A program made the translations under genes and the position numbers. Under the pieces are notes generated by a model. That model was not told where the DNA came from. It worked only from the letters and a program-made list of their open reading frames with translations, and did not search any database. This document shows, in pieces, positions 56,552 through 64,000 of a stretch of DNA of 64,000 bases (positions are counted from its first letter, which is position 1; each line of letters begins with the position of its first letter). The DNA comes from Leptospira bandrabouensis (lineage in GTDB: Bacteria; Spirochaetota; Leptospiria; Leptospirales; Leptospiraceae). Location: positions 1,426,001-1,490,000 of the forward strand of contig NZ_RQHT01000014.1 of the NCBI RefSeq assembly GCF_004770905.1. The letters run 5' to 3'.

Positions 56552-57217
56552 TTATTTTGTTTTAGTTCGATTTATATAATAGATTCGTTTTCCTTCGTTT
56601 CTTTTTTCTGCTTCGAAAAAGGAAATAGGGAAACCTGGTCTTTCAAATTCGTATTCTTTTTTATCCCAAACAAATTTAGGAAATTTTCTAAATAAAGAAA
56701 TGGTTCGCCTCGCATACGGGCCATAGTCGGTGGCAAACAACAACTGGCCACCTGGTTTCAATAGATCATATATTTGTTCGAGCATATGCTCTTGCATGAG
56801 TCTGTTTTTCCGGTGTTTTTTCTTCGGCCAAGGATCTGGGAAGTTGATGATAATTTTGTCAAAAATTTCCTTTTCAAGTAATTCATCGAAAAACCATTGG
56901 AAGTTAACGGTCATATAGCGGATATTATTCAAACCTAACGTTTGCCGTTGTTTTTCGGTATGGATGATTCGGTTTACCTTTTTTTCCATCAACAGATAGC
57001 CTGTTTGGTGGTCATTCTTTGCCAATTCTATGGCAACTTCACCCCATCCTGATCCAAGTTCTAAGACAAAGTTTTGGATCTTCTCTGGGAAAGATTTTTT
57101 TAGGTCGATTTTTTTTCCCCGCTCTTTAGGTTGCAGGAGGTAGTCTGATTGATAGGAAGTCTTGGTAGTAAACTTCCAAAGTTTTTCTTGGATTTCTGGG
57201 CTAACTAACAATTGCAT
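56552..57217 (-). CDS. trmB: tRNA (guanine-N7-)-methyltransferase
   Basis: TrmB makes m7G46 in the variable loop of tRNA. The 221-residue protein has the SAM motif LELGSGWGEVAIELA and the family signature INFPDPWPKKKHRKNRLM, followed by GGQLLFATDYGPYA. Length and order are normal. The start at ATG 57217 is 42 bp from the divergent metallo-hydrolase gene. It faces the lipoprotein operon, with the 13-bp hairpin between them. Confidence 0.95.
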   Translation of the reverse strand: MQLLVSPEIQEKLWKFTTKTSYQSDYLLQPKERGKKIDLKKSFPEKIQNFVLELGSGWGEVAIELAKNDHQTGYLLMEKKVNRIIHTEKQRQTLGLNNIRYMTVNFQWFFDELLEKEIFDKIIINFPDPWPKKKHRKNRLMQEHMLEQIYDLLKPGGQLLFATDYGPYARRTISLFRKFPKFVWDKKEYEFERPGFPISFFEAEKRNEGKRIYYINRTKTK

Positions 57218-57259
57218 TCCTTCCGATGATGTATTGTCAGGATTTTTAAAAGGAACTAG

Positions 57260-58207
57260 ATGAAAATAACTCTTTTTGGTGTTCGCGGTTCTCTACCCAC
57301 ACCGATTTCAAAACCGGAACAACGGGAGAAAACTCTAAAGATTCTCCAAATGGCCAAAGAAGAGTGGCAAAAGGATCCCGCTTCTTTTTCGGAAGAGGAG
57401 TTTTTAAATCATTTACCCATTCCTCTCTCCCAAGATTTGGGAGGGAATACGACTTGCGTATTCATTGAAGGAGATGGTGGTGAAAAAGTCATTTTAGATA
57501 TGGGGACGGGACTTCGGGTTCTTGGTAACCAAATGGCGACCCAAGCATTTAGTGGGGAAGAAATGGACATTCATATTTTGGTTTCTCATACACATTGGGA
57601 CCATATCCAAGGTTGGCCTTTTTTTAAACCAGGGTATTCACCATCTTGTAATATTCATTTTTACTCATGTATTGAGAATTTGGAAGAACGGTTAATCCGC
57701 CAACAACATCCTGAAAATTTTCCCGTGACCTTGCAGCAAATGGCCGCAAAAAAACACTTTCATCTTTGGAAGGAATTCGAGTCGTATTCGTTAGGTGGTC
57801 TAAGGATCATTCCTTTTGGATTACGCCATCCAGGGTCTTGTACTGGTTATAGAATCCGCGAAGGAAATAAAATTTTCTTATTTTGTACAGATGTAGAATA
57901 CCGAGAAGAAGATAGAGAACATCTACTCAAAATGAAACCCCAGATTGCTGGAGCCGATCTTATCATTATCGATGCGCAGTATAGTACCGCAGAGGCTGAA
58001 AAAAAAATAGGTTGGGGTCACACTGCTGTCAGCAAAGCTGTTGAGTTTGCAGAAATGATGGAAATTCGTTCTGTGGTTCTCACCCACCATGAACCTGATC
58101 ACACGGACCATGAAGTGGCACGGATTATTTTAGATGAAGCTAGGTTAATCAAACCTGGCGGCATGCAGGTTCATATTGCCCATGAAGGGCAAAAATTAAT
58201 TCTTTAG
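57260..58207 (+). CDS. Metallo-beta-lactamase-fold hydrolase
   Basis: The 315-residue protein has the zinc motif SHTHWDHIQGW (His110, His112, Asp114, His115), with later histidines in RHPGSCTGYR, CTDVEY and VVLTHHEPDHTD. The N-terminal FGVRGSLPTP is typical of the phosphodiesterase branch related to RNase Z and PhnP-type enzymes, often found near chemoreceptor or cyclic-nucleotide genes in spirochaetes. The substrate is unknown. The ATG at 57260 is 42 bp from trmB. No operon partner is seen. Confidence 0.85.
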   Translation: MKITLFGVRGSLPTPISKPEQREKTLKILQMAKEEWQKDPASFSEEEFLNHLPIPLSQDLGGNTTCVFIEGDGGEKVILDMGTGLRVLGNQMATQAFSGEEMDIHILVSHTHWDHIQGWPFFKPGYSPSCNIHFYSCIENLEERLIRQQHPENFPVTLQQMAAKKHFHLWKEFESYSLGGLRIIPFGLRHPGSCTGYRIREGNKIFLFCTDVEYREEDREHLLKMKPQIAGADLIIIDAQYSTAEAEKKIGWGHTAVSKAVEFAEMMEIRSVVLTHHEPDHTDHEVARIILDEARLIKPGGMQVHIAHEGQKLIL

Positions 58208-58280
58208 TTTGTAATTGATTTTCGAATAACGTTTGTATAGAGGCAAGAAACAAACATTAATATAAATTGAATTTTAAAAT

Positions 58281-59339
58281 TTATTCATTGATCAAGTAAT
58301 TGGAATGATATCCCTTTGCATCTCCAGACCAAATGGGACAATCTAATTTTAAATCGGCATACCAATGGATTTGGTATGGTTTTGCAAAAAACAATTGGAT
58401 AAAAAATCTTAAAAACGAAGAAATGTTTTCCAAAGCGCTCATTGTTGCAATTGGTTTTGTTCGTTTTACAAGAAGTGAACATTTTCCTTCATTAAAATAT
58501 AAAACTTCCCTTTTCGGAATTGTATAACCAGAAGTAGGTTCTTTTTCCCAATCCAAAACTTCAACATGTTCTACAGTACCTTCCAAAACCAGATGGCCCG
58601 TATTATCAATGACAGCGACTCGTCTAAAAAAACTTCCTGGAAAATCAGGTGTGCCAATAAACCCACCAGTAAAAATTCGATATCCATCCTTTGTGATCGA
58701 TCTTACCAGTTCCCATTTTTTTGAAAATTGATACACTGGTTCGTTTGTTAAAATATGTTCCAAACCACCAACACCTTTGATCTCTTCGGTGATTTCCTTG
58801 TATCGAATGGTTCCTGTTACTTGAGAGTAGGAAAATGGAATGTCTGCTTGGACAAATTTTCCATCATCTTTTAATGGATACCTTCCTTGAGAGATGGGAA
58901 CAGAACCACGTCTTGGTTTATAATCTAATTTAATTTCCCAATCCCCATAGTTCATATAAAACGAATAGATTCCGTTTTTGTATTCCATCCAGTTTTCTCC
59001 ACTCCTTTGGTAAAACTGGCCTTTTCTAAATTCATATTCATCTGAATCAAATTCACGAGTGGAATAAAAAACTGGCTGGTCTTTTGGTTTTAAAAGTAGA
59101 GATATACCATTGTTATGTGAACCGGGGCCAAAATTACTAACCAGGAAGGTGGCAAAAAGATTGTATTTCTCATTTCGGAAAGTGAAGTTCCAGGCCTGAA
59201 GATAACCTTCATCAGGGAAGTGTTGGGTTTTAAAATCTTGGGAGAATAAACTCACCGTTGTTAGGAGTGAAAATAAAAGGGTAATCCAAGTCAGTCGAAA
59301 GATTTGCCGAAACACCGGCAAATCCTGTCGGGTATTCAA
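58281..59339 (-). CDS. Exported lipocalin/CrtC-like protein
   Basis: The 352-residue product has a signal peptide (WITLLFSLLTTVSLFSQ), then a two-domain beta-rich fold. It resembles AttH/CrtC/Svf1-type lipocalin-like proteins, with motifs such as WNFTFRNEKYNLFATFL, SQVTGTIRYKEI and GVGGLEHILTNEP. These bind or modify lipids or carotenoids; no activity can be read here. The start at ATG 59339 gives a slightly long n-region (about 17 residues), so a later start is possible. It ends 73 bp after the metallo-hydrolase gene, convergent. Confidence 0.6.
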   Translation of the reverse strand: MNTRQDLPVFRQIFRLTWITLLFSLLTTVSLFSQDFKTQHFPDEGYLQAWNFTFRNEKYNLFATFLVSNFGPGSHNNGISLLLKPKDQPVFYSTREFDSDEYEFRKGQFYQRSGENWMEYKNGIYSFYMNYGDWEIKLDYKPRRGSVPISQGRYPLKDDGKFVQADIPFSYSQVTGTIRYKEITEEIKGVGGLEHILTNEPVYQFSKKWELVRSITKDGYRIFTGGFIGTPDFPGSFFRRVAVIDNTGHLVLEGTVEHVEVLDWEKEPTSGYTIPKREVLYFNEGKCSLLVKRTKPIATMSALENISSFLRFFIQLFFAKPYQIHWYADLKLDCPIWSGDAKGYHSNYLINE

Positions 59340-59370
59340 AAAGAATCAAGATATTTCTTAGGGATTCCCT

Positions 59371-59745
59371 TTAAATGGAGACTGTGCTCGGTTCAGAAAG
59401 AGCAAATAAATCTCCGAGACAAACGAGCGAAAAGACGGGGTGTTCTGTATTACCGATTTGTTTTAATCTTTCTCTTTCTTCTGCGATCCCATCAATATGA
59501 ATCCAGGTTTCCGTCTGTTCTTCGGGCAAAATCCGACAAGCCACTTGGTATTCATAGGGGCCAAGCCTTGAGAAAAAAATTTGTACCGATTCAGGTGGGG
59601 AATCGGCCAAATGTCTACGGAAGGCAAACTGTTTGGATTTAGTTTCACCTCGCATTTCATAATAATGATTCAGAATTCGTAAGATATGTAAGAATTCATC
59701 TTTTTTTGTCACAAGCTCGCGCCAAAGGACTTCGGTTTCTTTCAT
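59371..59745 (-). CDS. Uncharacterised small protein
   Basis: No family is recognised. The 124-residue product from ATG 59745 has no signal or membrane helix; features are MKETEVLWRELVTKKDEFLH at the N-terminus, a central FSRLGPYEYQVACRILPEEQ and a beta-rich end. The longer frame reaching 59928 would overlap the divergent gene. It sits just upstream, on the same strand, of the lipocalin-like gene (31 bp gap), so a shared transcript is possible. It may be real but is supported only by its open frame and position. Confidence 0.5.
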   Translation of the reverse strand: MKETEVLWRELVTKKDEFLHILRILNHYYEMRGETKSKQFAFRRHLADSPPESVQIFFSRLGPYEYQVACRILPEEQTETWIHIDGIAEERERLKQIGNTEHPVFSLVCLGDLFALSEPSTVSI

Positions 59746-59824
59746 ATTTCTTGGGGGTAGAAGGAGATTGACTTTGGTTCTTAAAAAAGGATTCGCACTT
59801 GAAAAATACTTTCCCCTATCCAAG

Positions 59825-60391
59825 ATGAACGAAACAGGCATGGTCACCGAGATATTAGAAATATTCTGGAAAGAGAAACTCCGGTTTGCCCAATACTGCT
59901 TTGATGAATTGGCTTCTTTGGATGCCAAGACCTTTGCCGAGAAAAGAACCAGTGGAAAATCTGCCGAATGGACTCTCCAACAAATGATCTCTTACGATCG
60001 CAATTTTAGTTTTTTCCTTCCACTCTCATTACGAATCAGCGGATTTTTCTTTTTTACGGCCTTCAGGGACCAAGACATTGAAAAAGACTTAGAAACCATT
60101 CGGGACAAATATAGACCTCCCGCTTTTCCAACTCATTTCTGGGAAATTCAGATTTCTAAAGCATCGGATCTCAAAATCAAAGCGACAGACCCAAAGGTAA
60201 AAGAACATTGTGAATCTTGGAAAGAGGTTCTCATTCGTTTGGAAGTTAAACTTTCTCAAGTTTCTGAACGAGATGCTTATAGAAAAAGATATACATCCCT
60301 TACGGGAATTCATACCATTTCAGGAGCGATCAATAATTCTACGGAATTTTGTCACTACATATGGAATTTACATATGGTAAATCCCACATAA
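59825..60391 (+). CDS. Uncharacterised helical protein (possibly DinB-like)
   Basis: The 188-residue product from ATG 59825 is mainly helical (TEILEIFWKEKLRFAQYCFD; EWTLQQMISYDRNFSFFLPL). A conserved-looking C-terminal FCHYIWNLHMV is present. The helical pattern and scattered His residues recall DinB/YfiT-fold proteins, but no full metal triad could be assigned, so this is a weak hint. The frame extends back to TTG 59768 without a proper ribosome-binding site. It lies 45 bp upstream of icd on the same strand. Confidence 0.5.
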   Translation: MNETGMVTEILEIFWKEKLRFAQYCFDELASLDAKTFAEKRTSGKSAEWTLQQMISYDRNFSFFLPLSLRISGFFFFTAFRDQDIEKDLETIRDKYRPPAFPTHFWEIQISKASDLKIKATDPKVKEHCESWKEVLIRLEVKLSQVSERDAYRKRYTSLTGIHTISGAINNSTEFCHYIWNLHMVNPT

Positions 60392-60436
60392 ACGTATTTA
60401 TGCGAATCAAAAATTGAATGAGTTTAGGAGAAATCA

Positions 60437-61648
60437 ATGGGAAAAATTAAAGTAAAAACACCGCTTGTTGAGTTAGACGGCGATGAAATGACAAGAATTA
60501 TCTGGAAAGAAATTAAAGATCGTTTCATCTACCCTTATTTAGACATCACTTTAGAATACTATGACTTAGGTGTTGAATACCGTGACAAGACAGATGACCA
60601 AGTCACAGTCGATTCTGCTAACGCGATCAAAAAACACGGCGTGGGTGTTAAATGTGCAACTATCACTCCAAACGCTGACCGAGTAAAAGAATACAATCTA
60701 AAACAAGAATGGAAATCACCTAACGGAACTATCCGTGCCATCTTAGATGGAACTGTTTTCCGTAAACCAATCATCATCAAAAACATTCCAGCGGCAGTAA
60801 ACTCTTGGAAAAAGCCAATTGCGATTGGAAGACATGCTTACGGTGATATATACCGTGACGTAGAAATCGCAGTAGATGGTCCAGGAAAAGTAGAACTTGT
60901 TTATACTGATGCTTCTGGAAAAGAAAAACAAAGATTACTTGTAAACGATTTTAAAGCGCCAGGTGTTGCTCTTGCGATGCATAACCTTGATGAATCCATC
61001 AAGTCATTTGCAAAGGCATGTTTCACTTACGCTATATCTGAAAAAATCAGCATCTGGTTTGCAACAAAAGATACGATCTCTAAAAAATACCATGCACGTT
61101 TCCGCGATATCTTTGATAACATGGCAAAAGAACAAGAAGCTGCTATGAAGGCTGCTGGTATTACTTATAGTTACTACCTAATTGATGATGCTGTTGCGCA
61201 AATCATGAAAAACGAAGGTGGACAACTTTGGGCGATGATGAACTACGACGGTGACGTTATGAGTGATATGGTTGCTTCTGGTTTTGGTTCTCTTGGACTT
61301 ATGACTTCGGTTCTTGTGTCTCCAGACGGAAAATACGAATACGAAGCCGCACATGGAACTGTGACTCGTCACTACCGTAAATACCAAAAAGGAGAAACCA
61401 CTTCTACAAACTCAGTGGCTTCTATTTTTGCTTGGACGGGAGCTCTTGCAAAACGTGGGGAACTAGATGGAACTCCAGAACTAGTAAACTTTGCAGTGAA
61501 ATTGGAAGAAGCAATCATTGAAACTATCGAAGGTGGCGAAATGACAAAAGACCTACTTTCTCTTTCCACTGCAGCTAACAAAAAAGAATTGGATACTTTC
61601 CAATTTATGGAAGCTGTACAAAAACGTTTGGATGCGAAACTAAAATAA
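60437..61648 (+). CDS. icd: NADP-dependent isocitrate dehydrogenase
   Basis: This TCA-cycle enzyme oxidises isocitrate to 2-oxoglutarate. The 403-residue protein is the eukaryote-like dimeric type II form: it begins [18 protein letters not shown] and contains [17 protein letters not shown], the substrate-binding SPNGTIR segment, and [18 protein letters not shown]. The [10 protein letters not shown] motif near the C-terminus fits NADP binding. AGGAG precedes the ATG. A clear terminator follows within 15 bp of the stop. It is a single gene with no operon partner. Confidence 0.96.
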   Translation: MGKIKVKTPLVELDGDEMTRIIWKEIKDRFIYPYLDITLEYYDLGVEYRDKTDDQVTVDSANAIKKHGVGVKCATITPNADRVKEYNLKQEWKSPNGTIRAILDGTVFRKPIIIKNIPAAVNSWKKPIAIGRHAYGDIYRDVEIAVDGPGKVELVYTDASGKEKQRLLVNDFKAPGVALAMHNLDESIKSFAKACFTYAISEKISIWFATKDTISKKYHARFRDIFDNMAKEQEAAMKAAGITYSYYLIDDAVAQIMKNEGGQLWAMMNYDGDVMSDMVASGFGSLGLMTSVLVSPDGKYEYEAAHGTVTRHYRKYQKGETTSTNSVASIFAWTGALAKRGELDGTPELVNFAVKLEEAIIETIEGGEMTKDLLSLSTAANKKELDTFQFMEAVQKRLDAKLK

Positions 61649-61660
61649 GATTCGTAAATT

Positions 61661-61696
61661 TCATACCCTGTCTTTTGGCAGGGTATGATGTTTTAA
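61661..61696 (+). terminator. Intrinsic terminator of icd
   Basis: TCATACCCTG (61661-61670) pairs with CAGGGTATGA (61679-61688) around an 8-nt loop, followed by TGTTTT. It lies 12 bp after the icd stop. The remaining 220 bp up to the cyclase gene hold a possible promoter (next entry) and nothing else I could recognise. Confidence 0.8.
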
Positions 61697-61744
61697 CATA
61701 ATATCCCTTCCTTTTTTCCCCTTTTTTTTAAATCAAATATTTCC

Positions 61745-61772
61745 TTGCAATTGGTCTGAGTGGTTGTAGATT
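61745..61772 (+). promoter_or_regulatory. Candidate promoter for the cyclase gene
   Basis: TTGCAA (61745-61750) and TAGATT (61767-61772) are separated by 16 bp, 144 bp upstream of the cyclase start. The matches are moderate. The long leader that would result contains no obvious hairpin of note. Confidence 0.3.
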
Positions 61773-61915
61773 CAATCTCCTTAATACTGAATAGAACATG
61801 GGATCACAGAAATTTTTAGAGATAAAAATTTTGTGAATTTCTGTTTCTGTGTTTCGTTTAAAAATTAAACAGAAGGTGACTCACTTTAAGTGAAGTTTGG
61901 AAGTCAAATAGGAAA

Positions 61916-63166
61916 ATGATCGCTGAATTTATTGAATGGTATACGAATGAATTGCCTGGATTAAAATCTTCTGTCGAACTTTTCGATAAAGGGATTGGAT
62001 ATTTACAAAATCAAGGGTTTCAAATTGTACGAGTTAATATGGGAACACGTACCCTCCACCCGCAAGTGGAATCTTTGTCTTATACTTGGGTTCCTAAAAA
62101 CAAAATCGAATATTTTGATGATTCCACAACTCCTTTATTACATTCAAGATCCACAATAGAATCTGAAAATGGATTTCTTCGGGAAGTGCGATTTCGATTG
62201 GGATCTTTGCAGACTTCTCAATTTGCTGTAAGTCCTGTTCAACATGTAATGTCTACCAAAAAGCCGTATTACTTTGGTTTTGCGGAAAATCAAGGAAAAC
62301 CACGCCCTTATCCAATCCTAGATGATTTGGCTCCGCTCGGTGCTACAGGTTATTTAGCAGTTCCCATTTTACAAAAAGGGGTTAGTTATGCTTTTTTAAG
62401 TTTAGTGACAGACAAACCAAATGGTTGGTCTGACGAAGAACAAGGTTTTTTAAATCAGGTTTTAAAGATCCTGTCTTTGCAATGGATGAATTTCATTCAG
62501 AATGAATTAACGGAATCATTACTCAGTATATATTTGGGAAAACGAACCGGCTCTACGGTGTATTCGGGAAAAATTTATTTAGGGGAACTCGACAAAATCA
62601 AATCAGTGATTTGGTTTTCGGACATTCGTAATTATTCAGGGATGAGTGAAAAATTATCACCGCCGGAAATTATTCAGTTGTTAAATGATTATTTTGGTTT
62701 AGCTATTCCACTGATTGAAGCACATGGCGGAGAAGTATTGAAATTATTGGGAGACGGAATTTTAGCTGTATTTCCTTATTCCGAATCCAATAAAACCTTT
62801 GTTGGCAAAAAAGTCCTTCTCGCCGTTAGAAAGTTAGGTGAAAGTTTATTACAACACAACCAAACCAGAGAAAAGGATGAAAAACTTCCCATCCACCATG
62901 GAGTTGGTTTGCATTCCGGGGAAATCCTTTATGGAAACATTGGTTCCACAGAACGATTGGATTTTACGGTCATAGGAGAGGCAGTCAATTTAACGAGTCG
63001 CATTGCTGGGATGTGTGGGGAATTAGGGAAAGCAGTTTTGGCCTCCGAAAGTTTGGCAGAACAAATTCCTGTTCGTTGGGAAGAATTAGGGGAACACAAA
63101 TTGAAAGGAATTAGTTCCCCAAAAAAGATATTTGCCATCTCCGAAAGAACGAAGCGGAAATGGTAA
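61916..63166 (+). CDS. GAF-class III adenylate/guanylate cyclase
   Basis: The 416-residue protein has an N-terminal GAF-like domain (to about 195) and a C-terminal class III cyclase domain. Metal-binding aspartates are Asp236 (WFSDIRNYSG) and Asp280 (KLLGDGILAVF), with Lys276 as the adenine-specifying residue. The transition-state and ribose region reads DFTVIGEAVNLTSRI. All catalytic residues appear present, so it is probably active; the Lys/Asp-type pattern suggests cAMP over cGMP, by inference. The ATG at 61916 gives the GAF start. It is a single gene. Confidence 0.88.
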   Translation: MIAEFIEWYTNELPGLKSSVELFDKGIGYLQNQGFQIVRVNMGTRTLHPQVESLSYTWVPKNKIEYFDDSTTPLLHSRSTIESENGFLREVRFRLGSLQTSQFAVSPVQHVMSTKKPYYFGFAENQGKPRPYPILDDLAPLGATGYLAVPILQKGVSYAFLSLVTDKPNGWSDEEQGFLNQVLKILSLQWMNFIQNELTESLLSIYLGKRTGSTVYSGKIYLGELDKIKSVIWFSDIRNYSGMSEKLSPPEIIQLLNDYFGLAIPLIEAHGGEVLKLLGDGILAVFPYSESNKTFVGKKVLLAVRKLGESLLQHNQTREKDEKLPIHHGVGLHSGEILYGNIGSTERLDFTVIGEAVNLTSRIAGMCGELGKAVLASESLAEQIPVRWEELGEHKLKGISSPKKIFAISERTKRKW

Positions 63167-63194
63167 GATGAAATTTAAAAATTAAAATTTTAAA

Positions 63195-64000
63195 TCAACG
63201 GACAATCACCCACTTGCCGGCTATCCAACTTAAATAGAGCGGAATGGAGGCTCCTTTTTTAGAAGTAAGGATGGGTTCTCCTTTATGATCGGTGACATTT
63301 AGGATTTGGTTGTTACACAGTAAGGTGAATTTGATATTATTTGTATCCAATTTCCAACTGGAACCAATGGCTTTTATCATATCGTTTATGGATTTAAGTT
63401 CCTCTGCTTCTACATACGGATAATAACGAACTTCTGAAGTGTCTTGTGCACGAAACTGGACCATCGAAAGTATTTTTTTCGGATCCTTTGTGTTTAAAGT
63501 TTTGGTAAGTTCAGTTGCAAACTCAATGGCCGAAGTTTCTTTTTCCTTTGTGAGTGAGATGATTTCTGCTTGTTTCCACAACTGACTTGGTGGAAGGAAT
63601 GGCGGGTCAAATTCTAACTCAGTCCATTCTCCCAAGTTGGCATGTGTTTGGTCCGGCCACTGAAAGTGTTTTAGAGGAATTCCTTCGTCTGGGAACTGCC
63701 CTTTTTGACCTAACACAAGTTTGACTTCCGCTTCTTTTGGAAGACCTTCTTTTTCTTTCTGTTTGCCTTTGCGTTCTGACAGTCGAATTTTGATTTTGTT
63801 TTTGTTTTTCCCAGGTAAAATCCAGTAGTTGATGTCTGCTTGCCCAGAAGAATCTTCGTTAGATGATCCTCCTTTGACTTCATACCCATTGGCGTTTATC
63901 TCTAAATTAACTGAATTGTTTTTATAAGTGATGATATAATAACCTTCTTTGGGAAGTCCGAGAGAATTTGGATTTACTTCTCCAAAAATAGGCTGAATGC
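63195..64000 (-). CDS. Uncharacterised protein, truncated by the right edge
   Basis: The reading frame stays open to the last bases of the window, so the start lies beyond it; the GTG at 63716 is inside the gene, not its start. The visible part, about 268 residues, is beta-rich (EGYYIITYKNNSVNLEINAN; ADINYWILPGKNKNKIKIRL), then a basic KGKQKEKEG linker and a C-terminal helical and strand-rich region (FQWPDQTHANLGEWTELEF). It looks like an exported or envelope protein but no family is recognised. An AT-rich palindrome (63173-63195) overlaps its stop codon. Confidence 0.65.
   Translation of the reverse strand, partial: IQPIFGEVNPNSLGLPKEGYYIITYKNNSVNLEINANGYEVKGGSSNEDSSGQADINYWILPGKNKNKIKIRLSERKGKQKEKEGLPKEAEVKLVLGQKGQFPDEGIPLKHFQWPDQTHANLGEWTELEFDPPFLPPSQLWKQAEIISLTKEKETSAIEFATELTKTLNTKDPKKILSMVQFRAQDTSEVRYYPYVEAEELKSINDMIKAIGSSWKLDTNNIKFTLLCNNQILNVTDHKGEPILTSKKGASIPLYLSWIAGKWVIVR

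Noticed and set aside
1..64000. CRISPR array, insertion sequence transposase, tRNA or rRNA gene
   Set aside because: None was recognised on reading both strands; regularly spaced repeats occur only as protein-coding repeats in 35572-39801.

Overview
The window looks like a chromosomal segment of a saprophytic-type Leptospira (spirochaete). The basis is the protein set rather than a database match: many short-signal lipoproteins with loose spirochaetal lipoboxes, a GatB-type tRNA amidotransferase, an FapA/DUF342 protein, a CheX-like protein, a GAF-class III cyclase, a eukaryote-like NADP isocitrate dehydrogenase, and a protein resembling the C-terminal part of large Leptospira-only repeat proteins (TIGR04388-like, from memory). 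Base composition is moderately AT-rich, genes are tightly packed on both strands, and no rRNA, tRNA or CRISPR array was seen.

Layout. 0-9.5 kb: hemerythrin-like protein cut by the window edge, gatB, a minus-strand cobT-cobS-cobC cluster for the lower ligand of cobalamin, dnaE, and a membrane-anchored AraC regulator. 9.5-16.6 kb: an acyl-CoA synthetase, an M23 peptidase, then an operon of sigma factor, beta-sandwich protein, CHAT caspase-like peptidase and Cys-cluster protein. 16.6-25.2 kb: a phasin-like gene with a paired palindromic operator, mtnA-msrA, a four-gene minus-strand operon (degenerate GGDEF, CheX-like, hydrolase, FapA), a methyltransferase and lpdA.

25.16-32.4 kb is the accessory island and the most interesting part. 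It holds a 5'-truncated, frame-disrupted repeat protein ending in a Cys-His-Asp peptidase-like domain, followed by two more start-less C-terminal cassettes of the same kind. Each is followed immediately (overlap or less than 15 bp) by a different lipoprotein gene. This is the layout of a polymorphic toxin locus with orphan toxin/immunity cassettes. Export, toxicity and immunity are inferred, not shown.

32.4-64 kb is mostly ordinary: hydrolase, small transporter, sulfatase-like lipoprotein, a giant Calx-beta-like repeat lipoprotein, a CaiB-type CoA transferase, a YhaO/YhaN-like nuclease-ATPase pair, tpx, desaturase, histidine kinase, rsgA, a coupled operon of three lipoproteins (FecR, PEGA, TPR/propeller), trmB, a metallo-beta-lactamase-fold hydrolase, a lipocalin-like exported protein, icd, a GAF-adenylate cyclase, and a gene cut by the right edge.
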